A program made the translations under genes and the position numbers. Below, piece by piece: positions 55,230-63,669 of a stretch of DNA of 64,000 nucleotides. Location of the stretch: contig VBWC01000016.1 of the NCBI GenBank assembly GCA_006218035.1, forward strand, positions 60,314 to 124,313, written 5' to 3'. The first letter of the stretch is position 1, and every line of letters starts with the position of its first letter. Source of the DNA: Gammaproteobacteria bacterium. Lineage in GTDB: Bacteria; Pseudomonadota; Gammaproteobacteria; VBWC01. The notes below the pieces were generated by a model, which saw nothing but the letters and a program-made list of their open reading frames with translations, made no database searches and had not been told where the DNA came from.

Positions 55230-56156
55230 TTACCCCTTGGCGTTCGCGACGGTTGCCAGAAACTTCAGCCATTCGACTTCCTGCGGCCCCAGACAAGCCT
55301 TTTGCCACTGCTGGCCGTCCTTCAACGCTTCGGCGTAGGTGTTGGTGACCGCCTTCGCGGTCAGATTAAACATGCGGCGTTTATCGCTGGTGGTGAACTT
55401 GTCATCGTCGAGGTTGAATGTCTTTACCTCGGTGTGCGCCTGGCCGGGGTTCTTCAGCGCGATATCCAGTTCGCGCAACATCGGATTCTCGATATAGTCC
55501 GTCGCCACGCCGCGGAACTCCTTCAGCACCTTTTCTTCTGCCGCCTTCAGCTCTTTTTGCAGCTTGCGATCGCGCAGACGCTGGCTGATACGCTTCAATC
55601 CGAACCGCGACGCAATCACCGGCGGTGACGGCAACAGTGCCTGCGCGGCGATGATCAGTCCGGCGACAGGATGGGCGAACGCGACGATGCCTCCCAGCAG
55701 CATTGTGCCGTGCGCGATCTTCTTGTCCACCTTGTCGATGCCATCGGCCAGGCTGTTCAAGCGACCGGCCAGGGTCCCCGAGTCCTTCAGTGTCTTGTCA
55801 TGGATGAAATCGCGCACCCGCCGCAACAGAATCAATTCCACATCATCGGCGCGGCGCTGATCCGGAAAATGGAAGATGCGTTTCTTCGGCAGATTATTGA
55901 CCAGCGGCGCATTCTTGGGCAGGCAGCGCATCGAGTACAACGTATAGCCGTCCTCGGCAAGACGGTAAGGGATGACAAAATAGTGTTTCTCGTCGACACC
56001 CTTGCCTTCATAGGTGGACGAACGCTCCTTTGATACGACAAAGTTCAGGCTACCGAGGGATCTCTTGATAAAGCCGATGCCCTGCTGGATGAAACCGGAC
56101 GACTGCTCCGATCCGGCCGGCGCGGCCCGGGATACGTTGGCGGAGGTACTACTCAT
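55230..56156 (-). CDS. Hypothetical protein with one central hydrophobic segment
   Basis: A 308-residue protein from ATG 56156 (MSSTSANVSRAAPAGSEQSS); an upstream in-frame start at 56201 is less likely. I do not recognise the family. It has a serine/alanine-rich start, a conserved-looking beta region (HYFVIPYRLAEDGYTLYSMR, CLPKNAPLVNNLPKKRIFHF), a hydrophobic stretch near 165-195 (GGIVAFAHPVAGLIIAAQAL) and a highly charged helical part (RLRDRKLQKELKAAEEKVLK) likely to form a coiled coil. It sits between the receiver remnant and the HD-GYP gene on the same strand. Coding bias matches its neighbours. Confidence 0.75.
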   Translation of the reverse strand: MSSTSANVSRAAPAGSEQSSGFIQQGIGFIKRSLGSLNFVVSKERSSTYEGKGVDEKHYFVIPYRLAEDGYTLYSMRCLPKNAPLVNNLPKKRIFHFPDQRRADDVELILLRRVRDFIHDKTLKDSGTLAGRLNSLADGIDKVDKKIAHGTMLLGGIVAFAHPVAGLIIAAQALLPSPPVIASRFGLKRISQRLRDRKLQKELKAAEEKVLKEFRGVATDYIENPMLRELDIALKNPGQAHTEVKTFNLDDDKFTTSDKRRMFNLTAKAVTNTYAEALKDGQQWQKACLGPQEVEWLKFLATVANAKG

Positions 56157-56324
56157 ATCAGGCGACCACGAGTGTTGACTACTGGTTAAAACACAACGCA
56201 ATTTCGCCTAAATTCCCGGCCCCGTCAACCCTGCCGGAAAACCGTTTGAACACGCGACGCAATCGAGAATCAGTTTCAACTATAAAGCGGTCAGCGCGCC
56301 ACGAGTAGCGTGCGGAGGAATCCA

Positions 56325-57974
56325 CTATTTCAGATCGTCGGGGCAACCGGGAATCGCGGCGAGATCGATATCATCGATTTGTTCCGGCTTCAAAAACCGT
56401 TCCCCGTAACGCAGATATACCCGGTCACGCAGGAACACATCGAACAGATCGGGATCGATATGCGCATCGAGTTTCATGCGCCCGAGTATCGTCAGTGCGA
56501 CCGACAGCGGCATCGGTTTCTTGTACGGGCGGTCAGCGGCGGTCAGCGCTTCAAAGATATCGGCGATGCCGAGTATGCGCGCCTGCACCGACATCTGGTC
56601 GCGCGTGAGCCCGCGCGGGTAACCCTTGCCGTCCATACGTTCGTGATGGCCACCGGCGATTTCCGGCACGTTGCGCAGGTGCTGCGGAAACGGCAACGAT
56701 TCGAGCATGCGTATCGTCGTCACCATGTGGCCGTTAATGATCTCGCGCTCTTCCCTGGTCAGGGTTCCTTTTGGCGTACACAGGTTGTAAACCTCGTCGT
56801 CGGACAAGGCCGGCGCCGCACTGCCATCAGGCGTCGTCCACGTATAGCGCGTCGCGATATCGCGGATACGCTGCTGCAGCCCGGCGGCCATGAACTCGCC
56901 GCCGATATTGCAGTGGCGGAGAAACTCGCGGTCATTGTCGATCTCCTCGACAAATTGCCGGTGGCTTTTCTTGAGCGCCCCCGCCTGCCGTGAGTCGCCG
57001 GGCTCGCTTGCGGCGAGACGCTCTTCGAGCATGGCGATTACGGCATCCCGCTTGATCACCTCAAAACGCGTATCGATAAGGACGATACGGTCGAAAATGG
57101 TTTCCAGCTTGGTCGACTTGTCGACGATATGCACCGGCGTCGTGATCTTGCCGCAGTCGTGCAGCAGTCCGGCGATCTTCATTTCGTAACGCTCAAGTTC
57201 GGACAGATTAAAGTCCTTCAGCGGACCGTCACTGGCGGCGCAGGCCGCTTCCATCAGTAGCATGCCGAGCTCCGGCACACGCCGGCAGTGGCCGCCGGTG
57301 TAGGACGATTTTTCATCGATGGCGAGCGCTATGACCTCGATAAACTTCTCCAGCAATTCGCGCAGCTCGTCGATCAGCCGCTGGTTGGTCAGCGCGATCG
57401 CCGCCTGTGATGCCAGCGATTCGACCAGCCGCTGGTCCTCCGCCGAGAATGGCACGATGGTCTGGGTGTCACGGTCGAGCGCATTGATCAATTGCAATAC
57501 GCCGATGATCGCGCCGGTGTGATCCGTCATCGGCACCGTCAGAAATGATTGCGAGCGATAGCCGATGCGCTGGTCAAACGCCAGCGTACCGCTGAAATCG
57601 TAGCCGGCGGCGGCATAGGCATCCGCGATATTGACCGTGCGACCCCGCAACACGGCGTGGGCCGCGACCATGTGATTGTTCGGGGCGCCGCTGTTGTCAT
57701 ACAACGGTACGGGTTCAAGATCGATCGGCCTGCCGCTAGTGCCGCCCATGGCGATGTTCAGCCGGTTGTTGCGCAGGATCTCGAAGCGCAGCCGGTCATC
57801 AACCGTCTTCAGGTACAAGGTGCCGCCATCGGCATTGGCCAGCCGCTGCGCGCCGCCGAGTATGCGTTCAAGCAAGCGCGGCATATCGCGCTCCGCCGAC
57901 AGTGCAATACCGACGCTGTTCAGCAGCTCGACACGCTCGAGCAGATTCGTTGTCGAAGAGACCTCGCAATCCAT
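56325..57974 (-). CDS. GAF and HD-GYP domain protein, probable c-di-GMP phosphodiesterase
   Basis: A 549-residue signalling protein from ATG 57974 (MDCEVSSTTNLLERVELLNS). A GAF domain covers about 28-195 (NADGGTLYLK, FLTVPMTDHTGAIIGVLQLI). The HD-GYP domain follows, with the HD pair in GLLHDCGKI (272-273) and HHERMDGKGYPRGL (443-456), so the metal ligands are intact. Between the HD motif and KGTLTREEREIINGH lie about 125 extra residues, much longer than in ordinary HD-GYP domains. Longer upstream starts (58184) run through non-conserved sequence. Confidence 0.9.
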   Translation of the reverse strand: MDCEVSSTTNLLERVELLNSVGIALSAERDMPRLLERILGGAQRLANADGGTLYLKTVDDRLRFEILRNNRLNIAMGGTSGRPIDLEPVPLYDNSGAPNNHMVAAHAVLRGRTVNIADAYAAAGYDFSGTLAFDQRIGYRSQSFLTVPMTDHTGAIIGVLQLINALDRDTQTIVPFSAEDQRLVESLASQAAIALTNQRLIDELRELLEKFIEVIALAIDEKSSYTGGHCRRVPELGMLLMEAACAASDGPLKDFNLSELERYEMKIAGLLHDCGKITTPVHIVDKSTKLETIFDRIVLIDTRFEVIKRDAVIAMLEERLAASEPGDSRQAGALKKSHRQFVEEIDNDREFLRHCNIGGEFMAAGLQQRIRDIATRYTWTTPDGSAAPALSDDEVYNLCTPKGTLTREEREIINGHMVTTIRMLESLPFPQHLRNVPEIAGGHHERMDGKGYPRGLTRDQMSVQARILGIADIFEALTAADRPYKKPMPLSVALTILGRMKLDAHIDPDLFDVFLRDRVYLRYGERFLKPEQIDDIDLAAIPGCPDDLK

Positions 57975-58318
57975 AGGCCGAATCTGGTTATTACTTACCG
58001 TTTCATCATGATGGGTCCGCAGCGTATCAATCGGCCCGCCGGGATAATGCTTGAGAAACAGCCGGCGGTATCGTCCAGCCACGGACAAACCGCTCACCAC
58101 GATGCAGCCCGTGTTTTGGTGAAACGGTAGTGCGTTGCAGACGGCTATCTTGACAGGGAACGCGTGGCAACGTCGCCCGTACACGACGGCCCCCGCGACG
58201 AAGTATGGAAAGTCCGCCCGAAAACGTGATCGCGCATCGGAACCAGCGGGCAGACCAGCCGCGGGGTTAACCCGCCACTGGCGTACCCCACGGCATCAGG
58301 TCAGCGCTGGAATAGCCG
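57975..58318. other. Non-coding gap between the HD-GYP and Spy-like genes
   Basis: These 344 bases hold no believable gene and no obvious terminator or repeat. The promoter of the HD-GYP gene is presumably in the first 100 bases, but I cannot pick a clear -35/-10 pair. Confidence 0.4.
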
Positions 58319-58798
58319 TCATTTAGCGCCGCTGCGGGCCAGCACATCCATGTCATAGGAAACGCGCTGGGCCGTGGTCAGGATCGCGCGCATTTCCAGA
58401 ATATGCGCATAGCGGGCGCGCATGATCTTTGTTTTGACCGCCATCAGTTCGTCGATCTTCGCGTTGATCGCCGCGGTATCGGCGCCGTCGCGCGCCGTCA
58501 AGGCGTTGATTTCCTTTTGCACCAGTTCTTCTTGTGCCTTTAACACCACCAAGTCGCGATCAAGCTCCAGGTGCATGACATCGACCTTGAGTTTTTGCGC
58601 CTCGTCGAGCGATGCCGCCCAGTGCCCCGAAAAATTGTGGCCGCCGCCACTATGCTTCTTGTCTTGGTGCGCAGCAGCCTTCTGATCCGGCGCGCCGTGA
58701 TGACCGGGAGACTTGCCCTCCTCCGCAGCACCCGCCAGCCCCGGGACCGTCAGGGCAGTGATCAGGGCGAGCAATACGAATTGACGATGTAGTTTCAT
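58319..58798 (-). CDS. Spy/CpxP-like periplasmic protein
   Basis: A 159-residue exported protein. The signal peptide (1-25) ends LAGAAEEG. It is followed by a His/Lys-rich segment (HHGAPDQKAAAHQDKKHSGG, GHNF) that could bind metal, and a helical hairpin (KVDVMHLELDRDLVVLKAQE, DELMAVKTKIMRARYAHILE) ending in the LTTAQR motif typical of the LTxxQ family. Relatives act as periplasmic chaperones or metal/stress sensors; the exact role here is unknown. It stands alone, divergent from the methyltransferase gene. Confidence 0.75.
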   Translation of the reverse strand: MKLHRQFVLLALITALTVPGLAGAAEEGKSPGHHGAPDQKAAAHQDKKHSGGGHNFSGHWAASLDEAQKLKVDVMHLELDRDLVVLKAQEELVQKEINALTARDGADTAAINAKIDELMAVKTKIMRARYAHILEMRAILTTAQRVSYDMDVLARSGAK

Positions 58799-59053
58799 AA
58801 CAATCCCTCCGGGTGATTAGCGACCGACTATTGATTGTACGCGCGTTACGCATGGGCAGGGCCTACTTGATATAACCACGACCCATCAACACGATGATGG
58901 CAGCGCACGTGCCATGCAATCACACAGAATATCCGTCGCCGCATAACGAGTCGTCCCAAGCGATGAGATATCGTAGTATCCTGATGAACATACAACATCA
59001 GCCACCACCTGCGCGTGGCCGGACAGAACCAACCCGACCCCATTGAGGGCAAC

Positions 59054-59530
59054 ATGACAGAAAAGGCCGCGCATCGCAGCCGGTGGCTAACGGCGGATGT
59101 CATCTTCGGCGCCAGCGTGGTATCCGGCCTAGTGCTCAATTACTTTTGGCCCATGTCGTTCGGATTTCCCGCGGATTCGCCCACGCGCCACCTGATCGGC
59201 GCACCGCTGCTAACGATCGGCGGAGTGATCATCTACCTGTCGCAAAAGGCGCTGGTTGCTGCGAATCAACCGACCGCGCCCGGGCAACCCACCACCACCA
59301 TCGTCACTAGCGGCCCATACCGATTTTCCCGCAACCCGCTATATCTGGGCCTGCTGCTTTGTTATTGCGGGCTGGGCGTCGCGCTCGACATCCCGTGGCT
59401 GCTGATCCTGGCGCTGCCGACCATGCTCGTCACCCAGCGACTGCTGATCTACCCGGAAGAACGTTACCTCGAGGAAAAATTCGGCGCGGAGTTTGTGCAA
59501 TACAAGGCGCGTGTCCGGCGCTGGCTTTAA
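59054..59530 (+). CDS. Isoprenylcysteine carboxyl methyltransferase (ICMT) family membrane protein
   Basis: A 158-residue polytopic protein from ATG 59054 (MTEKAAHRSRWLTADVIFGA), chosen because GAGGG precedes it; an upstream start at 59015 is possible. Hydrophobic segments lie at about 12-30, 45-65 and 105-130. The C-terminal SAM-binding signature is present: TSGPYRFSRNPLYLGLLL, then IYPEERYLEEKFGAEFVQYK. Bacterial members methylate unknown small or lipid substrates. No operon partners. Confidence 0.85.
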   Translation: MTEKAAHRSRWLTADVIFGASVVSGLVLNYFWPMSFGFPADSPTRHLIGAPLLTIGGVIIYLSQKALVAANQPTAPGQPTTTIVTSGPYRFSRNPLYLGLLLCYCGLGVALDIPWLLILALPTMLVTQRLLIYPEERYLEEKFGAEFVQYKARVRRWL

Positions 59531-59751
59531 AGAACGGGGCGTTCAGGCGACAGGCCAGCCGCAGCCTGGTCAGTATTCCCGGCACGGCAAGCTTGATTGA
59601 CGTTTACACTCGCAACTATGGCGGTACTGATTCGGGAGCACGGCCGTCGGAGCGCCGACTCGAACCGTGTCGAGCGATTATAAAATCAATGCCTATATAC
59701 ATTTACTAAACTGGAAACACCTGCCACCTCCGCGTCTACATAACGTCCACA
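59531..59751. other. Non-coding stretch before the tRNA-Thr terminator
   Basis: About 220 bases between the methyltransferase stop and the tRNA-Thr terminator. I see no gene or repeat. Confidence 0.4.
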
Positions 59752-59778
59752 TTAAAAAGCCCGCTACAAGGCGGGCCT
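59752..59778 (-). terminator. Rho-independent terminator after tRNA-Thr
   Basis: On the minus strand GCCCGCC-TTGTA-GCGGGC is followed by TTTTTAAT. It lies about 20 bases beyond the encoded CCA end of the tRNA, so the tRNA is transcribed alone or as the end of a short unit. Confidence 0.85.
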
Positions 59779-59796
59779 ATTAACTTATTGATTTAA

Positions 59797-59872
59797 TGGA
59801 GCTGGCGAGAGGAGTTGAACCCCCGACCGGCTGATTACAAATCAGCTGCTCTACCGACTGAGCTACGCCAGC
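59797..59872 (-). tRNA. tRNA-Thr (anticodon TGT)
   Basis: A 76-base cloverleaf with encoded CCA. The acceptor stem GCTGGCG pairs with CGCCAGC; the D arm carries AGCTCAGTCGGTAGAGC; the anticodon stem GCTGA/TCAGC encloses TTTGTAA, giving anticodon TGT; the T arm is GGGGGTTCAACTCCTC. It reads ACA codons. It occupies the place where enterobacteria have a Thr-Tyr-Gly-Thr tRNA cluster before tufB, but only one tRNA is here. Confidence 0.97.
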
Positions 59873-59911
59873 TCGAAAACGTTTGGCAAATGGCGATCAA
59901 GTTTGGCGGCC

Positions 59912-59941
59912 ATTATACATGTCACGGACCGGTGTCAGCCA
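59912..59941 (-). promoter_or_regulatory. Probable promoter of tRNA-Thr
   Basis: A consensus -10 TATAAT (59917-59912 on the minus strand) is followed by the GC-rich discriminator GGCCGCC, typical of stringently controlled stable-RNA promoters. The -35 is weaker: TTGGCT at 59942-59937 is 19 bases away. The box overlaps the end of the SPOR-like gene. Confidence 0.6.
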
Positions 59942-60677
59942 ACTTGCCATTCGCGGCGGCGCAATCCTGCGGTTGTGACGACGCGCCTGCCAGTGCCTCG
60001 GTCAGCACGAGCGGCAGAACGGTGTTTGTGCCCGACGCGGTGGGCCGCTGGAATTCGAGCCAGAATATTTGCCTGGTCGTCAGGCGGTCGGTAATGCGCG
60101 GCTGATAGCCCAGCGCGGATATTTCGTCCTGACGGCGGCTCGCGGAGCGCGACTGCCGGTAAAAGCCCAGCGACACGACATAGCCGGGCCGTTCGTTGAC
60201 GATACCGAGATCCTCGACCCCGCGCTGCTGCAGTTCGGCAAACTGTTTTTTGGCCGCGTCGAAGGTATCGAATGGTGGCAACGATACCCATTGCATGGTC
60301 GCCACCGGCTCGTCTTCCCGCGCAATCGTCGCGACGATTCCCTGTGTACCAAGACGCGCTTGTACTTCGCTTGCGCGTTTGCCGGAGCTAAACGGCCCGG
60401 CACGAAAACAGAGTGCCGGCGGCGCCGCCATGGGCTCAGCGGCGCCTAGTATGGCTACCGCTGGTTCCGGCTTCAACCGCGGCGCCCGATGTTGTTCAAC
60501 GAACGGCGGGGTGCGCCCCACCTCCGACAAAAGATAAATCGTCCGGACGCCCTGCATCTCGCGGGACCCCGGTTTGAGCCGCGCGAGATACGGATCATGC
60601 ACGTCCACCGCCCGATTGAGCTGCCACGTGAAGAAGACCACGTTGAGCAGCAACAGCAGCAGAAATAATCGCCTCAT
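59922..60677 (-). CDS. SPOR-domain-like membrane-anchored protein
   Basis: A 251-residue protein with an N-terminal membrane anchor (RRLFLLLLLLNVVFFTWQLN, 2-21) and a periplasmic part containing a SPOR-like repeat around residues 87-160 (CFRAGPFSSGKRASEVQARL, then WVSLPPFDTFDAAKKQFAEL) and a second weak copy. SPOR domains bind denuded septal glycan. Genes of this type commonly follow coaX in Gammaproteobacteria. It overlaps coaX by four bases. Confidence 0.75.
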   Translation of the reverse strand: MRRLFLLLLLLNVVFFTWQLNRAVDVHDPYLARLKPGSREMQGVRTIYLLSEVGRTPPFVEQHRAPRLKPEPAVAILGAAEPMAAPPALCFRAGPFSSGKRASEVQARLGTQGIVATIAREDEPVATMQWVSLPPFDTFDAAKKQFAELQQRGVEDLGIVNERPGYVVSLGFYRQSRSASRRQDEISALGYQPRITDRLTTRQIFWLEFQRPTASGTNTVLPLVLTEALAGASSQPQDCAAANGKLADTGP

Positions 60678-61426
60678 GACGTGCTCCCGGCGATACGCAA
60701 CAGCCCGCGCAATACCAGGTCCGGCTCGTGCCGGTAAGGAATGATCAGGCAGGGCACGATAAGCGGCACGTCACCGCCGGTGATGACGCACACCGTGTCA
60801 TCACTGCGCAGGGCGCACATCGCGAACCACGATCGTTCGACAAGCGCGACCGCCGCATTCAATGTCCCCTGCTGCACACAACTGGCGGTGTCCTTGCCGA
60901 ACACCTCATCGCTGTCCCCGGCGGTGGCTGAGGCCGGGATACCCCGGGTGCCGCGATACAAGGCCTCGCGCATCAACCGAAGGCCTGGTGCAATCATACC
61001 GCCGAGATGCTTGCCGTCGCGTGTCAGCGCGTCGACCGTCATCGCGGTGCCGCAATCGACAATGCAGACGTCTTGCTGAAAAAGATGGTGCGCGCCCACC
61101 AGCGCCGCCCAACGGTCCGACCCCATCTGCGCCGGATCGGCATAGGCGTTCTCGACGCCATAGGCCTGTTTCTTCGGTTGCACAAACTCGGGCTCGACGT
61201 GCCAGGTCTGGCGAGTCCAGGCGGCGAGTTGTCCGGCCACTTCTGCGCCGCGCACGTTCGAGACCACAACGCGTGACGGAGCGGGCAATGAGTGCCAGGC
61301 GTCGGCCGCAAGCTGGTCCAGCGCGCCGTCCGGCCAATCGGCCGCGACCATCTCGCCCGGGGTATCGCCGTCGGCGTAACTCCATTTAATGCGGCTATTG
61401 CCAATATCGACGAGCAGTATCGTCAA
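60674..61426 (-). CDS. coaX: Type III pantothenate kinase CoaX
   Basis: Phosphorylates pantothenate, the first step of CoA synthesis. It has 250 residues of the ASKHA fold: LLVDIGNSRIKWSYADG (phosphate 1), GSDRWAALVGAHHLFQ, IVDCGTAMTVDALTRDG (phosphate 2) and GGMIAPGLRLMREAL. Type III enzymes are not feedback-inhibited by CoA and need a monovalent cation. It overlaps birA by four bases, so the two are co-transcribed. Confidence 0.96.
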   Translation of the reverse strand: MTILLVDIGNSRIKWSYADGDTPGEMVAADWPDGALDQLAADAWHSLPAPSRVVVSNVRGAEVAGQLAAWTRQTWHVEPEFVQPKKQAYGVENAYADPAQMGSDRWAALVGAHHLFQQDVCIVDCGTAMTVDALTRDGKHLGGMIAPGLRLMREALYRGTRGIPASATAGDSDEVFGKDTASCVQQGTLNAAVALVERSWFAMCALRSDDTVCVITGGDVPLIVPCLIIPYRHEPDLVLRGLLRIAGSTS

Positions 61427-62448
61427 AGCTGACCCCGCGTGGAGCGCGTATTGTCCGGCCGTCGCACGGGTGGCGGCGCGATGCGCAGGCTGATCTCTCC
61501 AAAGGAAAAATGCTGGCGCCGCCCGTCGCGCTCGACGATCAGCGCGCCATCGGCGGCAATGCCGCGCGCGATGCCGGTGACGGCACCGGCCTCGGTATGC
61601 AGTTCGATTGCGCGGTTGCAGACGCTGTCAAGTTGGCGCCACTCGTCGAGAAACGGCGCGAGACCGGCGTGCCGGTAACGCTCCAGTATGTGCAGCGTAT
61701 GGCGCAGCAATCGTCCCGCTGCCCGGTTGCGCGATATGCGGGTGCCCAACGCCGTCTCGACATCGGCCCACGGCTGCGTGATGGCCTGCGCGGCGGCCGG
61801 CGGCAGGTACAGATTCAGGCCGATGCCAATGACGGCGTGGCACGGGCCGCTCATGTCGCCCGCCAGCTCGACCAGTACGCCGGCTATCTTCTGATCCCGC
61901 CAGACGACGTCGTTCGGCCACTTGAGCGCAGCATCCGCCAGACCGATGTCGCGCAGGGCCTGCACGACGCCGATACCGAGTGCCAGTGTCAGCCCGGATG
62001 CCTGCGCGATGCCGCCGCCGAATTGCCATAACAACGATAGATAGATGTTCTCGCCAAACGGCGACTGCCACTCGCGGCCGCGCCGGCCACGGCCCTGGCG
62101 CTGTCGCTCGGCGAGCACGGCATACCCGGATGGCGCGCCTTGTTTGACGCGTTCCAGCAGGTACTGATTGGTGGAGTCGACGTCGTACAGAATATCCAGC
62201 CGGACGGGACGGCCAGCGGGATCGTCACCGCAGTGCGCCAGCACCTGATTGGCATCCAGCAACTCCAGCGGCCGGGCAAGTCGATAGCCCTTGCCGGTCA
62301 CGGCCTGCACGTCGAGACCCAACGCGGCGATAGCCCGGACGTGTTTGCATATCGCGCTACGGCTGACGCCGAGTTGCGCGCCCAGCACCTGGCCGGAATG
62401 AAACCGGCCATCGGCCAGCGTGACGAGAAGTCGGTCGCGTGTAGTCAT
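61423..62448 (-). CDS. birA: Bifunctional biotin--protein ligase and biotin operon repressor BirA
   Basis: Attaches biotin to the acetyl-CoA carboxylase carrier protein and probably represses biotin genes. From ATG 62448 (MTTRDRLLVTLADGRFHSGQ) there are 341 residues; an upstream in-frame start at 62526 lies across a terminator. The N-terminal winged helix (VSRSAICKHVRAIAALGLDV) indicates the regulatory type. The ligase domain has GRGRRGREWQSPFGENIYLS and LKWPNDVVWRDQKIAGVLVE, with a C-terminal SH3-like cap ending HFSFGEISLRI. It is followed by coaX. Confidence 0.96.
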   Translation of the reverse strand: MTTRDRLLVTLADGRFHSGQVLGAQLGVSRSAICKHVRAIAALGLDVQAVTGKGYRLARPLELLDANQVLAHCGDDPAGRPVRLDILYDVDSTNQYLLERVKQGAPSGYAVLAERQRQGRGRRGREWQSPFGENIYLSLLWQFGGGIAQASGLTLALGIGVVQALRDIGLADAALKWPNDVVWRDQKIAGVLVELAGDMSGPCHAVIGIGLNLYLPPAAAQAITQPWADVETALGTRISRNRAAGRLLRHTLHILERYRHAGLAPFLDEWRQLDSVCNRAIELHTEAGAVTGIARGIAADGALIVERDGRRQHFSFGEISLRIAPPPVRRPDNTRSTRGQL

Positions 62449-62507
62449 GGCAGGTCTACAGTCTAACAATCGGGGATATTCCCGGCATCCAGAACCCTGT
62501 TCGGAAA

Positions 62508-62540
62508 AACAAAAACCAGAGGCCACAACAGCCTCTGGTT
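62508..62540 (-). terminator. Rho-independent terminator after the peroxiredoxin gene
   Basis: On the minus strand AACCAGAGGC-TGTTGTG-GCCTCTGGTT is followed by TTTTGTTTTT. It separates the peroxiredoxin gene from birA. Confidence 0.85.
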
Positions 62541-62657
62541 CCGGGTATTCCGCAGCGGGGCACCGAACAATTTTAAGCGGTGACGAAGATCACGAACGCC
62601 CGCGCCAGTTCAAACGGAGGGAGCAGACCCGCTGCCCCCAACGCACGGATACGCGTG

Positions 62658-63263
62658 CTACAGACTCGCCGCCTCTTTGGAGAGGTACTTCGCTACCCCT
62701 TCCGGTGACGCGTCCATACCCTTCGCCCCGTCTTTCCAGCCGGCCGGACAGACTTCACCGTGCTTCTCGGTGAACTGCATGGCGTCGACCATGCGCAGCA
62801 TTTCGTCGATATTACGACCGAGCGGCAGATTGTTCACCACCTGATGCTGGACGATACCTTTCTTGTCGATCAGGAACGAGCCGCGCAGCGCGACGCCCGC
62901 GTCCTCGATCAACACATCGTAATCACGTGCGATCTGCTTGGTCAGATCCGCCACCAGCGGATATCCGACCTTGCCGATACCGCCCTTGTCGATCGGTGTG
63001 TTTTTCCACGCCAGATGGGTAAATTGCGAATCAACGGAAATACCGATGACCTGCACGCCTTTCTTGTCGAACGCCTTGAGCCGGTGGTCGAACGCCAGCA
63101 ATTCCGTCGGACAGACGAACGTAAAGTCGAGCGGATAGAAGAAAATCACAACCGCCTTCTTGCCGCGATAGCTCGACAGCTTGAAGTCGTCCTTGATGGA
63201 ATTGTCCGCCATGATGGCTGTGGCCTTGAAATCTGGCGCTTCCTTACCTACCAACACGCTCAT
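62658..63263 (-). CDS. Typical 2-Cys peroxiredoxin (AhpC/Prx1 group)
   Basis: Reduces hydrogen peroxide and organic peroxides. It has 201 residues with the peroxidatic Cys51 in [13 protein letters not shown] and the resolving Cys172 in [11 protein letters not shown]. The long C-terminal tail ending YLSKEAASL places it in the Prx1/AhpC group. The start ATG 63263 follows GGAGG at an ideal distance. The reductant (AhpF or thioredoxin) is not encoded nearby. It lies downstream of the rRNA operon but has its own terminator. Confidence 0.95.
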   Translation of the reverse strand: MSVLVGKEAPDFKATAIMADNSIKDDFKLSSYRGKKAVVIFFYPLDFTFVCPTELLAFDHRLKAFDKKGVQVIGISVDSQFTHLAWKNTPIDKGGIGKVGYPLVADLTKQIARDYDVLIEDAGVALRGSFLIDKKGIVQHQVVNNLPLGRNIDEMLRMVDAMQFTEKHGEVCPAGWKDGAKGMDASPEGVAKYLSKEAASL

Positions 63264-63351
63264 AAGTAACCTCCAAACAATTAGGGAAATTATTACTTCG
63301 AAGTTAGAAGCAAAACGTTACCTGTAAGGTCACTGCTATGCAACGTTTTGC

Positions 63352-63390
63352 GAAAAAAAAAGCCTTGCACCGATCGGTGCAAGGCTTTTC
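63352..63390 (-). terminator. rRNA operon terminator
   Basis: A perfect 26-base palindrome centred on CACCGATCGGTG (63361-63386), stem AGCCTTGCACCG, is followed on the minus strand by nine T residues. It lies 12 bases after the 5S 3' end and ends the ribosomal RNA operon. Confidence 0.93.
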
Positions 63391-63398
63391 GGATTGAA

Positions 63399-63517
63399 GC
63401 CTGGCGATGTCCTACTTTCACATGAGGAGAACCCCATACTATCATCGGCGCTGAACGTTTTCACTTCCGAGTTCGGGATGGGATCGGGTGGTTCCCGTTC
63501 GCTATGGCCGCCAGGCA
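63399..63517 (-). rRNA. rrf: 5S ribosomal RNA
   Basis: About 119 bases on the minus strand. TGCCTGGCGGCCATAGCGAA opens the molecule, followed by CCACCCGATCCCATCCCGAA, CTCGGAAGTGAAA and CGATGATAGTATGGGG, and GCCTGGCG pairs with the 3' CGCCAGGC. All conserved 5S loops are recognisable. The ends are set by the terminal helix. Confidence 0.97.
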
Positions 63518-63530
63518 AACTGTTTGGAAA

Positions 63531-63599
63531 ATGGAGTCAGAGTCAATTTTTCTCATCGGACCTGCATTGCAATCAGAGAAAAATTGACTCTGACCCCAT
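63531..63599. repeat. Inverted-repeat element in the 23S-5S spacer
   Basis: Arms of 24 bases, 63531-63554 and 63576-63599, are complementary with one mismatch (core GTCAGAGTCAATTTTTCTC). They enclose 21 bases (ATCGGACCTGCATTGCAATCA). The element is transcribed with the rRNA precursor. From memory, TGGGGTCAGAGTC-type ends border mobile repeats of Gammaproteobacteria, some linked to REP-associated transposases; I have not checked this. Confidence 0.75.
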
Positions 63600-63669
63600 A
63601 TTTCCTGATTCGGGAAGTTGTGAAGGCGTTAAGGTTTGTTGCTTCGCCCCCCAAGTATCTTGGGGTTAT

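Noticed and set aside
59630..59685. Possible tRNA remnant or attachment site (contains GGTTCGAGTC on the minus strand)
   Set aside because: The flanking bases do not form a T stem or an acceptor stem, and there is no integrase or mobile gene nearby.
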